In this document: piece after piece, positions 25,685 through 33,858 of the stretch | Position numbering within the stretch: position 1 is the stretch's first letter | Layout of the letters: the number at the start of each line of letters is the position of its first letter | Assembly: GCA_903881065.1 (NCBI GenBank) | Contig: CAIRRW010000506.1 | Coordinates: forward strand, 1 to 34,108 | Source of the DNA: an uncultured Bacteroidota bacterium | GTDB taxonomy: Bacteria; Bacteroidota; Bacteroidia; 2-12-FULL-35-15 | Reading direction: 5' to 3' | DNA: 34,108 nt | Position numbers and translations under genes: made by a program | The notes under the pieces: generated by a model | What the model was told of the DNA's origin: nothing | The model's database searches: none | What the model saw: only the letters and a program-made list of their open reading frames with translations

Positions 25685-27217
25685 TTATTTATTTGTAAAT
25701 TTATTAAAGTTTTTAATTCGTATTCCAATAAAAAAACTGTTGTAATAATAATTAAGTGTTACAGGTAAATTTGTTCGTTTATCTGCAGGAACGGGCAAAG
25801 TAGTTAAATTGTTTTCATAGGTGTAAATTGCAAAAAAGTCAAGATGCTTTCCTGCAGGAATATTGCCAATAATTGAAAGTCGAGAAAGTGTTTTATCTGA
25901 TGAATTATTTATGAAAAGTCCGTTCCCTTCAATAATATTATTATTTGTATCGTCTTTTTGTTTATCATTAAAATCAACCAAATAGTTTAATGTAAACGAA
26001 ATCTTACTAGTAGGCATAAATGTAATATAAGGTGATATTGCTGCCCTTCCTTCAGCCGAATCAATAGTATAAACATAGTGTGCATCACATCCAATTACAA
26101 GTCGGTTATTACCAAATGGGGCATAGGATATAGAAAGAGTACTCTGTACCCTCTTAGTGTTGTTAATATTTGAAAAAGTATTTCCAAGAGCTAAAGATAG
26201 ATTGGAAATGTATTTCGAGACAGTAAATGCCTCAACAAAATAACTACTATGTGAGGTTGATTGTGAACTTAGTAATTTTGGGTTGAATGGTACTTCTACA
26301 ACTGTAGGAGGACCCATAGGAGGATGACCAATAATAGTACCAAATACAGTATTTTCTGTTTTGTGAAGAATATTACTACTAATATAATGTACTGCTGGTG
26401 ATATACTCCAATTTTTTTTTAAAGGAATATTTGCTCCCAGATAATATTGATATTGATTGGTAATATCGTCATTATTATTTATTATTGGTGCAGAAAAATG
26501 GTTGGTTGAATTCACTGGAAAAGGAGGAGGGTCGTGTAAATCAAAAGTTTTAAAGCCATGATTATAATGCGAACTTTCCTGATTAAAATAGGTAAAGGCA
26601 TGAAATAAATAAATCCTATTCTTTACGTAATGCCCCAAAGCAACCTGAAAATACTTGGCGGTGGAATAATGGATTGAATCAGTTTTATTTACAGTAATTG
26701 AATCATTATTGCGAATATTATTTAATTGTTCAGGATGTGGGTTTTCTAAATAAGATGAACTTGGCTGTTTAACACCACCACTCATCTGTATTAAAGCTAG
26801 TGATGATATTTTATCTATTCCTGTTTTAGCTATCAACTCGGTATCAAATGACTTACTTAGAACTCGCGCATCAACATATCTGCCTGAATAAATATAACAA
26901 TAGTATAGATATTCTTTCGAAAGATTATCACCTGAATAAAACGTTAAAGCCTTCTGAAATTGTTTAGTGGCAAACAGATATTTTTTTTTCTCATAATAAG
27001 CAATCCCGAGTCTCAAACGCAAATAGTAATAATCAAAATCCTTTTTTATTGCTTTGTTAGAGAAGGTAATAAGTTCGTTCCAATTCTTGTCAATATAAAG
27101 CTGATAAGATTTTTTTTCAACAAAGGCCGTATTTAGTGTGTCTTGGGCATAAGTTTTCCCTAAAGTAAAAATGAAAAGTAAGATAATTATTCTCCGATAT
27201 TTTCCGCTGAAATCCAT
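25685..27217 (-). CDS. TPR plus beta-barrel outer-membrane protein (YaiO-like)
   Basis: 510 residues. The signal peptide (RRIIILLFIFTLGKTYAQ) is followed by TPR-like helices (about 30-130, e.g. YYYLRLRLGIAYYEKKKYLFA). From about residue 180 to the end there are alternating amphipathic beta strands with aromatic ends, typical of an outer-membrane barrel of the YaiO kind; the last strands are LPVTLNYYYNSFFIGIRIKNF. It overlaps the end of the transporter/peptidase gene by 31 bases, showing tight coupling. A channel or docking role in the outer membrane is inferred. It is not a TonB receptor: there is no plug domain. Confidence 0.7.
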   Translation of the reverse strand: MDFSGKYRRIIILLFIFTLGKTYAQDTLNTAFVEKKSYQLYIDKNWNELITFSNKAIKKDFDYYYLRLRLGIAYYEKKKYLFATKQFQKALTFYSGDNLSKEYLYYCYIYSGRYVDARVLSKSFDTELIAKTGIDKISSLALIQMSGGVKQPSSSYLENPHPEQLNNIRNNDSITVNKTDSIHYSTAKYFQVALGHYVKNRIYLFHAFTYFNQESSHYNHGFKTFDLHDPPPFPVNSTNHFSAPIINNNDDITNQYQYYLGANIPLKKNWSISPAVHYISSNILHKTENTVFGTIIGHPPMGPPTVVEVPFNPKLLSSQSTSHSSYFVEAFTVSKYISNLSLALGNTFSNINNTKRVQSTLSISYAPFGNNRLVIGCDAHYVYTIDSAEGRAAISPYITFMPTSKISFTLNYLVDFNDKQKDDTNNNIIEGNGLFINNSSDKTLSRLSIIGNIPAGKHLDFFAIYTYENNLTTLPVPADKRTNLPVTLNYYYNSFFIGIRIKNFNKFTNK

Positions 27218-29385
27218 TTATCTTTTTCCTTAATTGTAAACTTTGATATTCTATTGTTAGATAATTCCAACTCGAAATTAATTTCTCTGTTATTTCCTCC
27301 TACAGCTTTGGCAATAGCGTTAGAAGCAATCTTTATTTTTGTAGGGTGTTGATAGTCGTCAATTTCTTTAAATGTGGATGAGTATTTTGCTTTTAGGAAT
27401 ATAGAGAATGGTGCAATAAAATCCTGCAGTGTTTTTATAATGCCAGGATAGAATCCGCTTATCGGTAAAGCATCAGTTACCTTCATTTCGTGGAAATAGC
27501 TCAATAAAACTTTATGTGTTCCCAAGTAGAAATAATAAAGTAAAGAGTCAGTATCACCTTTAAATGAAGTAAAATAATGCAGTGTTTCATTATTCACAAA
27601 ATAAGCAATTGATTTTGTTTGGTGACAATACATATAAGTTAGGTTTGCCGAATCGACAAATACTTCCCATTTCACTTTTGATTTCTTATCACCATTCGTC
27701 ACTTCAAACTCCATAACCATTCCTGGTGTAAAATGAAATGCTTGAGTCAATAATGGAGTAGGAGTAGTCCTGAATATTTGCTGACCCTCCAAAGGATAAT
27801 CGAAGGAATGAAATTCGTATTTATTATTTTGTTTTGATACATAATATGCAATAGGATATTTCAATGTCTTCGCCCCAACAAACTCAGTTGACTGAAGTTG
27901 GAAATGAATATGCGGTTCAGGCGAACGGCCTGAATTACCACAATTAGCAAGGATATCACCTTTCTTTACATAATCTCCAATTTTAACTTTAAAACTATTT
28001 GCTTTAATATGACTTATCTTGCTGAAAAAATAATCACCATGTTTTATTACTATTGAATTGCCCCAGTTTTCTCCAAGATTCACATCTCCAATAGCATTAT
28101 CTTCTATTCCATCCACAAGGTTAATAATGTAACCTGCACAAGGAGCGAGGATCGGCAATGAATAACAAAAGAAATCTGAAACTTCTTTTCCTGGAAGTTT
28201 AAATGTTTTTTGTGTTTCATCTGTTACTACAAAGTCCCAAGCGTAGCGATAATCTTCCTTGTGAGTTATTTCTCCTTCATGCGCCTGCGATACAAACCAT
28301 TGTCCATAAAAAGGAAGATGAATATGAAAATAAGTGTCATTTTTAAATCGCTCCAAACTATTAGTATAGGCATATAAATTCTTTTCAGGGGAAAACTGCT
28401 GGTATTGAACAAGGTTAAGTTTGTGCACGAAATACCTATTGTTCAATGTGAATATTATTAAAATAACTACTAGTGAAAAAGGAAGAGAATATAATGGCAA
28501 TTGAAAAACTCCAATCATATTTCCTAACGCACTTATCATTAACCCTACCAAAGGAACAGATATTAATGCCCATAAATAGGAGCGAGTAGAAGCAATTAAA
28601 AAATATCCACCGATGGCAATTGCAGATAAAATATAATTAAAACCTATATAACTATATTCCAGTTCAGATAAATTCCCTTTGACAAAATAGCAAAACAGAT
28701 AACCGGTAAAGAAGCCTACAATAGAAAGTGAAAATGCAATGCGCGAGTATATAAATAATCCAATCATTATTAATAACCCTGATATAATATTGTATTGAAA
28801 GAAGATTGCTCCTAATGATTTTAGATATACTTCAGCAAGTAATGGGAATTTCCAAGAGTTTGTTTTTTCATAAATATTAACGAGTGTCGCTCCTCCAATA
28901 TTCCATAATTCATTGAAAGAATAAATGCTTCTTTCACTTAATTGTAATGCTCCAAAACTTCGTGAACACAGAAGAATCATCCAAATGCCTATTATGAAAG
29001 GCAAACTTAAAAATGGAACTTTATAAGCTGAAAATACGGATGCAATTGAAACAGTAAGAATAAGTGTTAGGAAAGAAGCGATTAGTAGCATCACGAAAAA
29101 TGGTATGGTACAATGGAAAAATATTCCCATCGCAAGACCAGTAAGTAATGAATTGTAGCTGTATGTTCCACTTCGGATTATAATTGGATTAAGACCTAAT
29201 AGTTTTGCGAAAAAGATAGAAGAAAGTGCACAGATAATCCCGCTTAATCCGGTAAAAGGATCAATAAAAGAGGCAGCAATAACAAAAAGTGCAAGCCAAA
29301 TGTTGTTCGAAAACAACATTTGGCTGTAACTATTTGTTATACTATCTCTATAAAACTTTACCTGCTCTTTTACGCTACCCTGCAC
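27187..29385 (-). CDS. urea transporter domain fused to an M23 metallopeptidase
   Basis: 732 residues. Residues 28-315 match the urea transporter fold in two halves: DPFTGLSGIICAL and SGTYSYNSLLTGLAMG in the first, YSYIGFNYILSAIAIGGYF (246-262) in the second, the latter close to the pore segment of known urea channels. Residues 355-520 are an M23 (LytM-like) domain with H375 and D384 of the THKEDYRYAWDF motif, then PHIHF (H492, H494). All the zinc-ligand and catalytic positions are therefore present in the subfamily that spaces H and D by nine. The last 210 residues are not recognised. The start is GTG, immediately after the decarboxylase stop. M23 enzymes usually cut peptidoglycan peptides; the partner substrate here is unknown. 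Confidence 0.85.
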   Translation of the reverse strand: MQGSVKEQVKFYRDSITNSYSQMLFSNNIWLALFVIAASFIDPFTGLSGIICALSSIFFAKLLGLNPIIIRSGTYSYNSLLTGLAMGIFFHCTIPFFVMLLIASFLTLILTVSIASVFSAYKVPFLSLPFIIGIWMILLCSRSFGALQLSERSIYSFNELWNIGGATLVNIYEKTNSWKFPLLAEVYLKSLGAIFFQYNIISGLLIMIGLFIYSRIAFSLSIVGFFTGYLFCYFVKGNLSELEYSYIGFNYILSAIAIGGYFLIASTRSYLWALISVPLVGLMISALGNMIGVFQLPLYSLPFSLVVILIIFTLNNRYFVHKLNLVQYQQFSPEKNLYAYTNSLERFKNDTYFHIHLPFYGQWFVSQAHEGEITHKEDYRYAWDFVVTDETQKTFKLPGKEVSDFFCYSLPILAPCAGYIINLVDGIEDNAIGDVNLGENWGNSIVIKHGDYFFSKISHIKANSFKVKIGDYVKKGDILANCGNSGRSPEPHIHFQLQSTEFVGAKTLKYPIAYYVSKQNNKYEFHSFDYPLEGQQIFRTTPTPLLTQAFHFTPGMVMEFEVTNGDKKSKVKWEVFVDSANLTYMYCHQTKSIAYFVNNETLHYFTSFKGDTDSLLYYFYLGTHKVLLSYFHEMKVTDALPISGFYPGIIKTLQDFIAPFSIFLKAKYSSTFKEIDDYQHPTKIKIASNAIAKAVGGNNREINFELELSNNRISKFTIKEKDKWISAENIGE

Positions 29386-29388
29386 AAT

Positions 29389-30747
29389 TTATAATTTGAA
29401 ATCTTTTAAATATTTTGGCGTTACTTCGTCTCCCTGAATACTATTTAATGTTTCTCGGTTCCTTATAATATGAGCTTTTTCTTCCATATCAATCATTATA
29501 ATTGCCGGTCGCAATGCAATAAACTGCATCCATTGTGTCATATTATACGCTCCCACTGTATGCACTACCACATGGTCATCTCGTTTTAATGGTGGCAAGG
29601 TAATGTTTTCACGAATAACATCAATATTCATACACAATGGGCCATACAATACAGCGTCTTCGGTATATTGGCTAAACTCCTGTGCCGGACTAACTTTATG
29701 GTCATACCAGAAAGAAGTGAATAAAATATTTACTCCGAAATCCATAATTGTTGCACGTCTTCCATCTGCTAATCGTTTGTTCGAGATAACTGTTCCTAAC
29801 AATGATCCTGCTTCATCTATTAACGCCCGTCCTGTTTCAAGTATTAATAAAGGTAACTCGTTCTCAACAAAACCTGCATTTAAAATCGCTGTAGTTATTG
29901 CTTCAGCAAACTGATCAAAGGATGGAGAAGAGTCCGCACCTTGTAAATACGAGCCTTTTAGCGTGTTTTTAGATGCAAAACCTCCACCCATATCAATGTA
30001 TTCAACATTCTTTTTATATTTCTTTTTGATGCTTAAAGCAAGTTCCGAAAGTTTGGAAGCTGCCACACCGTAAGCACTAGGAGCCAACATAAATGTTCCT
30101 ATATGTGAATGCAAGCCTACTAAATCCATAGTGTCATTCAACATTATTTTGTTGATGGCATCCCAAGCCTGTCCATTCTCATAGTTGAAACCAAATCTGT
30201 CCCACATCGGATATACTCCAGTGTCCATATTCACTCGTATTGCTACTCTAGGTCGCTTTTTGGCATTTGTTGCCAACTCTTTTATCAAATATAATTCATC
30301 TAAATGATCAATATGAATCAATGAATTATTCTCAATAGCAAGTTTTAATTCTGCTTCTGTTTTATCTGGACCGTTAAAAATAATCTTATTTCCCGGTACC
30401 CCATTATGTAAAGCTTTGTTGTATTCAAAACCCGATACAACCTCCGCCCACGAACCTTCTTGGTGAAATACATTACAAACTGCATTGTTGTAATTCGTTT
30501 TGTACGACCAGGCAAACTGCACTTTAGGATAACGTGTTTTAAACGCTCTATTCGCATCTCTTAAAGTCCTGCGGATGGTCTTTTCGGAGATTACAAATAA
30601 TGGTGAACCATATTTATTTATAAGTTCTTCTACCGAATTCCCATCAATATGAGTTACCGGTGCGTATTCAGTTTTCTTTCCGAATTTGTTCATTACCCCA
30701 ACGTTCAAACGTTGTATTACGGGGCGTTCATACTGTAGTCTTTTCAT
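29389..30747 (-). CDS. group IV PLP-dependent decarboxylase (DapDC/ODC-like)
   Basis: 452 residues from the ATG at 30747; a TTG eight codons upstream is less likely. It has an alanine-racemase-fold barrel with the PLP lysine in AWSYKTNYN (K83), HSHIGT (H213), GGGFA for the phosphate (254-257) and ETGRALIDEAGSLL (E304, normally EPGR). C372 and D376 in YGPLCMNIDVI are the catalytic cysteine-aspartate pair, and GAYNMTQW closes the site. The catalytic residues are those of meso-diaminopimelate, ornithine, arginine or carboxynorspermidine decarboxylases, but substrate cannot be assigned from this sequence alone. It lies between an ATP-grasp ligase and a transporter/peptidase fusion rather than in a lysine or polyamine operon, which suggests a specialised substrate. 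Confidence 0.88.
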   Translation of the reverse strand: MKRLQYERPVIQRLNVGVMNKFGKKTEYAPVTHIDGNSVEELINKYGSPLFVISEKTIRRTLRDANRAFKTRYPKVQFAWSYKTNYNNAVCNVFHQEGSWAEVVSGFEYNKALHNGVPGNKIIFNGPDKTEAELKLAIENNSLIHIDHLDELYLIKELATNAKKRPRVAIRVNMDTGVYPMWDRFGFNYENGQAWDAINKIMLNDTMDLVGLHSHIGTFMLAPSAYGVAASKLSELALSIKKKYKKNVEYIDMGGGFASKNTLKGSYLQGADSSPSFDQFAEAITTAILNAGFVENELPLLILETGRALIDEAGSLLGTVISNKRLADGRRATIMDFGVNILFTSFWYDHKVSPAQEFSQYTEDAVLYGPLCMNIDVIRENITLPPLKRDDHVVVHTVGAYNMTQWMQFIALRPAIIMIDMEEKAHIIRNRETLNSIQGDEVTPKYLKDFKL

Positions 30748-30830
30748 ATTCTGTATTGTTATATTGTTCAATGGTTATATTGTTGTTGTGTCACTTGATT
30801 TTCAAATTAGCACATTCAAAAATTTAATCT

Positions 30831-31880
30831 CTATAATTCTCCTAAAGTTGAAATCTTTTCAAACTCTTCTAACTCTACAATTAAATCGTATGAATATCTA
30901 ACAAATAATTTACCCACATCATACTTTTTAAAAGGTTTTACATCTTCACCTAATGCCAGACTTACCAATGCTTCCGGATGGTTTTGTCCACAACCTACTG
31001 CCAGGTAAACCCATGCTGGGAAACGAGGATTAATCTCCAACAAATAATAATCACCTTCATTGGTTTTAATAATCTCTAGTTCCATACCACCTCTCCATTT
31101 ACAGCCTTTAAAAAGCTTTTTCGTCATATCCAGCAAGTTTTTATCATCCAGTGATATACCTGACCATGCTTTCCCTTTGTCTGTAATGTACTGTTTACGC
31201 ATCGGTACAGCACCTATCACATTTCCTTTGCCGTCTCCTATGGCTGTTACATTTACTTCCTGGCCATATACCATTTCCTGAATGATAATTGGCAAGCCCC
31301 ATTTAGCGCTTATCTTATTGAAATAAGTGGCAGCTTGTTCAGGTGTATAAGCAATCGAAGCATCATAAAATTTACCTTTAACAACTAATGGATAAGTAAA
31401 TTCATCTTTAAGTGCAGGTATTTCAGCAGTACTGAAAATCATTTTTCCATACGGAACTTTAATGCCGTGTTTCCTTCCATACTCCGAAAGATTTGCTTTG
31501 TGACGCTCCTCAAACTGTTCCAAAGTAGGTAGAAATGTTTTTATCTTCATTTCCTTTTTTAACGTATCCGCCAACGTGATAAAATTATAAAGCTCAGCAT
31601 CAAAGTTTGGAATCAATACATCAATCTTTTCTTTTTCATGTATATATTTCAATCGTGTAAGCAATGCAGCCTTTCCTGTCGATGGAAATGGAATCTGGTA
31701 TGTTTTGTCAACAAGATCATGCATATAAATACCCGGCTCCAATGTCTCATACGAAAGCCCAATGATGCGTACATCATATAGTTTACTTTCTTTCAATGCA
31801 CGTATTACCGGCACTCCCGGGCCGGGACTGTCAATGGCATTTAAGCCGGTAACAGCTACATTAATCTTTTTTCTTTTCAT
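30831..31880 (-). CDS. ATP-grasp ligase (PylC/CarB-like)
   Basis: 349 residues. The N-terminal Rossmann-like preATP domain starts with VTGLNAIDSPGPGVPVIRALK. The ATP-grasp core has the nucleotide-binding lysines in VVKGK (167-170), IIQEMVYGQEVN (E202, E208), and the metal ligands GGMELEI (E267, E269) and LLEINPRFPAW (E282, N284). ATP-grasp enzymes of this type join a carboxylate to an amine or thiol through an acyl phosphate. The gene overlaps the PqqD-like gene by 20 bases and is followed after 83 bases by the decarboxylase. An amide-forming step on an amino acid or peptide is the likely role; the substrates are not known. Confidence 0.88.
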   Translation of the reverse strand: MKRKKINVAVTGLNAIDSPGPGVPVIRALKESKLYDVRIIGLSYETLEPGIYMHDLVDKTYQIPFPSTGKAALLTRLKYIHEKEKIDVLIPNFDAELYNFITLADTLKKEMKIKTFLPTLEQFEERHKANLSEYGRKHGIKVPYGKMIFSTAEIPALKDEFTYPLVVKGKFYDASIAYTPEQAATYFNKISAKWGLPIIIQEMVYGQEVNVTAIGDGKGNVIGAVPMRKQYITDKGKAWSGISLDDKNLLDMTKKLFKGCKWRGGMELEIIKTNEGDYYLLEINPRFPAWVYLAVGCGQNHPEALVSLALGEDVKPFKKYDVGKLFVRYSYDLIVELEEFEKISTLGEL

Positions 31881-32121
31881 CGTTTTCTGTAAGTTTTATT
31901 TTACTTAACATCTCCACAAAGTCGAAATAATCTTTTTCAAAACTTACCTCATCTATCATGTATAGTTTTACAATGGCAGCTTTTATTTCCTGAGGAGTTT
32001 TCTCTTCCTTAAGCATTTTTATTATCTCCAACCCTATCGGATTAGTTGAATAGGAGTCGCCTGTTGATGGATCAAATACAAATCCCGAATCGCTTAATGC
32101 TACGTTTCTTTTTATTTTCAT
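31861..32121 (-). CDS. PqqD-like small protein (peptide-recognition fold)
   Basis: 86 residues. NVALSDSGFVFDPSTGDSYSTNP, here split at GFVFDP (14-19) and STGDSYSTNPIGLEIIKML (19-37), is the PqqD-type start, followed by a winged-helix-like half with LKEEKTPQEIKAAI and a charged tail. PqqD proteins bind a precursor peptide and hand it to a modifying enzyme. This one is the first gene of the operon and overlaps the ATP-grasp gene by 20 bases, which suggests they act together. No precursor-like small gene was found in the operon gaps, so the bound partner may be encoded elsewhere or be a different molecule. Confidence 0.72.
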   Translation of the reverse strand: MKIKRNVALSDSGFVFDPSTGDSYSTNPIGLEIIKMLKEEKTPQEIKAAIVKLYMIDEVSFEKDYFDFVEMLSKIKLTENDEKKKD

Positions 32122-32153
32122 TGATATTATTATTTGTAAGTCTATATTAATGT

Positions 32154-32161
32154 CAAAAGTA
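32154..32161 (-). promoter_or_regulatory. -7 promoter element of the PqqD to TPR operon
   Basis: On the - strand TACTTTTG matches TAnnTTTG, placing the start near 32147 and leaving about 25 bases to the first ATG. A good -33 element is not visible, which would fit an activator-dependent promoter. The box lies in the 88-base gap after the LytTR regulator gene. Confidence 0.5.
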
Positions 32162-32199
32162 ATAATTTATTTTCCCCTTAATCTATTTACTGCTAAATT

Positions 32200-32210
32200 G
32201 GAACTGTTCC
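32200..32210. promoter_or_regulatory. palindrome upstream of the PqqD to TPR operon
   Basis: GGAACTGTTCC is a perfect 11-base palindrome (five pairs around a central T). It lies about 40 bases upstream of the -7 box of the operon and touches the stop codon of the regulator gene. It could be an operator. LytTR proteins more often bind direct repeats, so the cognate factor is open. Confidence 0.3.
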
Positions 32211-32905
32211 TAATTAGCTAAATGGCGCATTGCATCCTTCCTGTATTTATTACCAATCGGAATCTCTCGTCCGGCAATTGAAATGATTCTGCTTTTTACA
32301 TTTTCGATTCTATTCAGAGGAATAATATATTTACGATGAACACGTATAAATTCATTCGTGTTTAATTTCGATAGCATCATTTTCATAGTAAGTCGGGTAG
32401 TTATCCGCTTCTGATTCTGCAGGTAAATATTAATATAATCTCCCAGTGATTCAATATAAAGTATATCCGAAAGTATAAACTTCCTCAATCCATAATCAGC
32501 ACGCAGAAACATATTTGGTTTTTCTTCTGCATTATTGCTATTCAATTTAATGTTGTAATTTAAAATAGCTTTATTCAACGCTACAGATAATCTGTCTTCC
32601 GAATAAGGTTTTAGCAGAAAGTCAATAGCATTCATGTTATATGCATCCACAGCAAGGTCTTTTGTTTCCGAAACAAAAATAACCATGGTGTTTAGCTCCG
32701 ATAATAATCTGAAATCAACCCCCGAACCTTTTGCCATCTCAATATCTATAAACAGCAAGTCAACTGGCGATTTGTGCAAATATTTCAGTCCTTCATTAAT
32801 AGTAGTAAATAGCTTTTTGAGTTGAAACCTTTGCGAATCAATACACCCTTTTTCTATAATTTCTTTAAACAAAGGTTCTTTATCTATAATTATGGCTTGT
32901 AACAT
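32210..32905 (-). CDS. LytTR-type response regulator
   Basis: 231 residues. The receiver domain (1-120) has phospho-acceptor D54 in LLFIDIEM, S79 in VIFVSE and K99 in LLKPYS. The acidic pocket reads IIDKE, so one of the two usual acidic residues is a lysine. The LytTR DNA-binding domain fills residues 130-228 (IESLGDYINIYLQNQKRI, FIRVHRKYIIPLNRIE). Its usual histidine kinase partner is not next to it. It reads in the same direction as the six-gene operon and ends 88 bases before it, making it a candidate regulator of that operon. Confidence 0.92.
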   Translation of the reverse strand: MLQAIIIDKEPLFKEIIEKGCIDSQRFQLKKLFTTINEGLKYLHKSPVDLLFIDIEMAKGSGVDFRLLSELNTMVIFVSETKDLAVDAYNMNAIDFLLKPYSEDRLSVALNKAILNYNIKLNSNNAEEKPNMFLRADYGLRKFILSDILYIESLGDYINIYLQNQKRITTRLTMKMMLSKLNTNEFIRVHRKYIIPLNRIENVKSRIISIAGREIPIGNKYRKDAMRHLAN

Positions 32906-32942
32906 CTCTAAAATAATTAAAATGAACTCCCTTTTAACGACA

Positions 32943-32950
32943 CAAAGATA
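32943..32950 (-). promoter_or_regulatory. -7 promoter element of the LytTR regulator gene
   Basis: On the - strand TATCTTTG matches TAnnTTTG, giving a start near 32936 and a leader of about 30 bases. No clear TTTG at -33 was found. Confidence 0.5.
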
Positions 32951-33047
32951 TGCCGACTAAAAAATAGCCACGTTACAGTATTATAAAAAAATGTAATGAA
33001 ATTTAGTTCGACCTTGACTCTATTGATCAAAAAAACGCTGATGACGC

Positions 33048-33650
33048 TTAATCCAACAGCGAATTCAGAGATTTTCTGTCCTTTTTACCCAGATTTTTAT
33101 AGTCGCTTACCGTATAGCCTGTAATCTGTTTAAACTGATTGCTCAAGTATTGAACACTGCTGTATCCCATAAAATAAGCTATTTCACTAAGCGTATATTC
33201 ATCATAGCTTATCATCTCCTTTATTTTCTCCGCTTTTATAAGTATAATATATTTCTCCAAAGTCATTCCGGTAGTTTCCGAAAACACCTTGCTCAAATGC
33301 TGATACGATTGTTGCAGCTTCTCACTCAAATAATCCGAATTCTTGATCAGCGAAGTATTATTATTACCATAAAAAACAAACTGAATCACTGTAGTCTTTA
33401 TCTTTTCCACCAGCTTTTTATTCGTATCCCGCAACAGTTCGAAACCATTTTTTTTCAGAATCTCATTCACCACATCCAAATTAAATACCTGCGTATCCAG
33501 CTGAATCTCCGCTTCACCCAAGCTCACATTTATCACTTCTATAAACCCCGTCCGTTCCAGTTCCTGCCGCACTAGTTTAATGCAACTATCACTCACCATA
33601 TTTTTAATATAGATAATCGTTCGTGTAGTATTGAAGTTATGTTTTTGCAT
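33048..33650 (-). CDS. AraC-family regulator with degenerate heavy-metal-associated domain
   Basis: 200 residues. The N-terminal 70 residues follow the HMA-like fold found in a Bacteroidota AraC subgroup (IIYIKNMVSDSCIKLV, then VINVSLGEAEI). The usual metal site CxxC is S20-D-S-C23, so the first cysteine is lost. The C-terminal AraC DNA-binding domain is complete, with both helix-turn-helix units (LSEIAYFMGYSSVQYLSNQF and the TGYTVSDYK end). Genes of this kind often respond to copper or other metals, but with one cysteine missing this member may sense something else or nothing. Start at the ATG at 33650. Confidence 0.88.
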   Translation of the reverse strand: MQKHNFNTTRTIIYIKNMVSDSCIKLVRQELERTGFIEVINVSLGEAEIQLDTQVFNLDVVNEILKKNGFELLRDTNKKLVEKIKTTVIQFVFYGNNNTSLIKNSDYLSEKLQQSYQHLSKVFSETTGMTLEKYIILIKAEKIKEMISYDEYTLSEIAYFMGYSSVQYLSNQFKQITGYTVSDYKNLGKKDRKSLNSLLD

Positions 33651-33671
33651 TTTCCTATTTCAAATCCACAT

Positions 33672-33703
33672 CAAAGGTATAAAAAGTTAGAGTATAACTC
33701 AAT
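33672..33703 (-). promoter_or_regulatory. promoter of the AraC-family regulator gene
   Basis: On the - strand ATTG (33703-33700), a 20-base gap and TACCTTTG (33679-33672) match the Bacteroidota pattern. The start near 33665 gives a leader of about 15 bases. Confidence 0.55.
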
Positions 33704-33858
33704 TCGTCTCGCAGGTCGGAAGTTTCAATATTTACAGAAACAAAAACCGCTTTACATTATTAAATTGGAAGAAACATCAACTGAAGTTCAAATCTATAAA
33801 ATCATCCTTCTCAAATTTCTTTACACATCTTTCCTCTCGAAACTCGAAATTATGTCCA

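Noticed and set aside
30748..30771. TTG start for the decarboxylase
   Set aside because: It adds only eight residues; the in-frame ATG at 30747 is a better start codon.
33150..33575. 141-codon frame on + inside the AraC-type gene
   Set aside because: It is antisense to a well-supported gene and has no family features.
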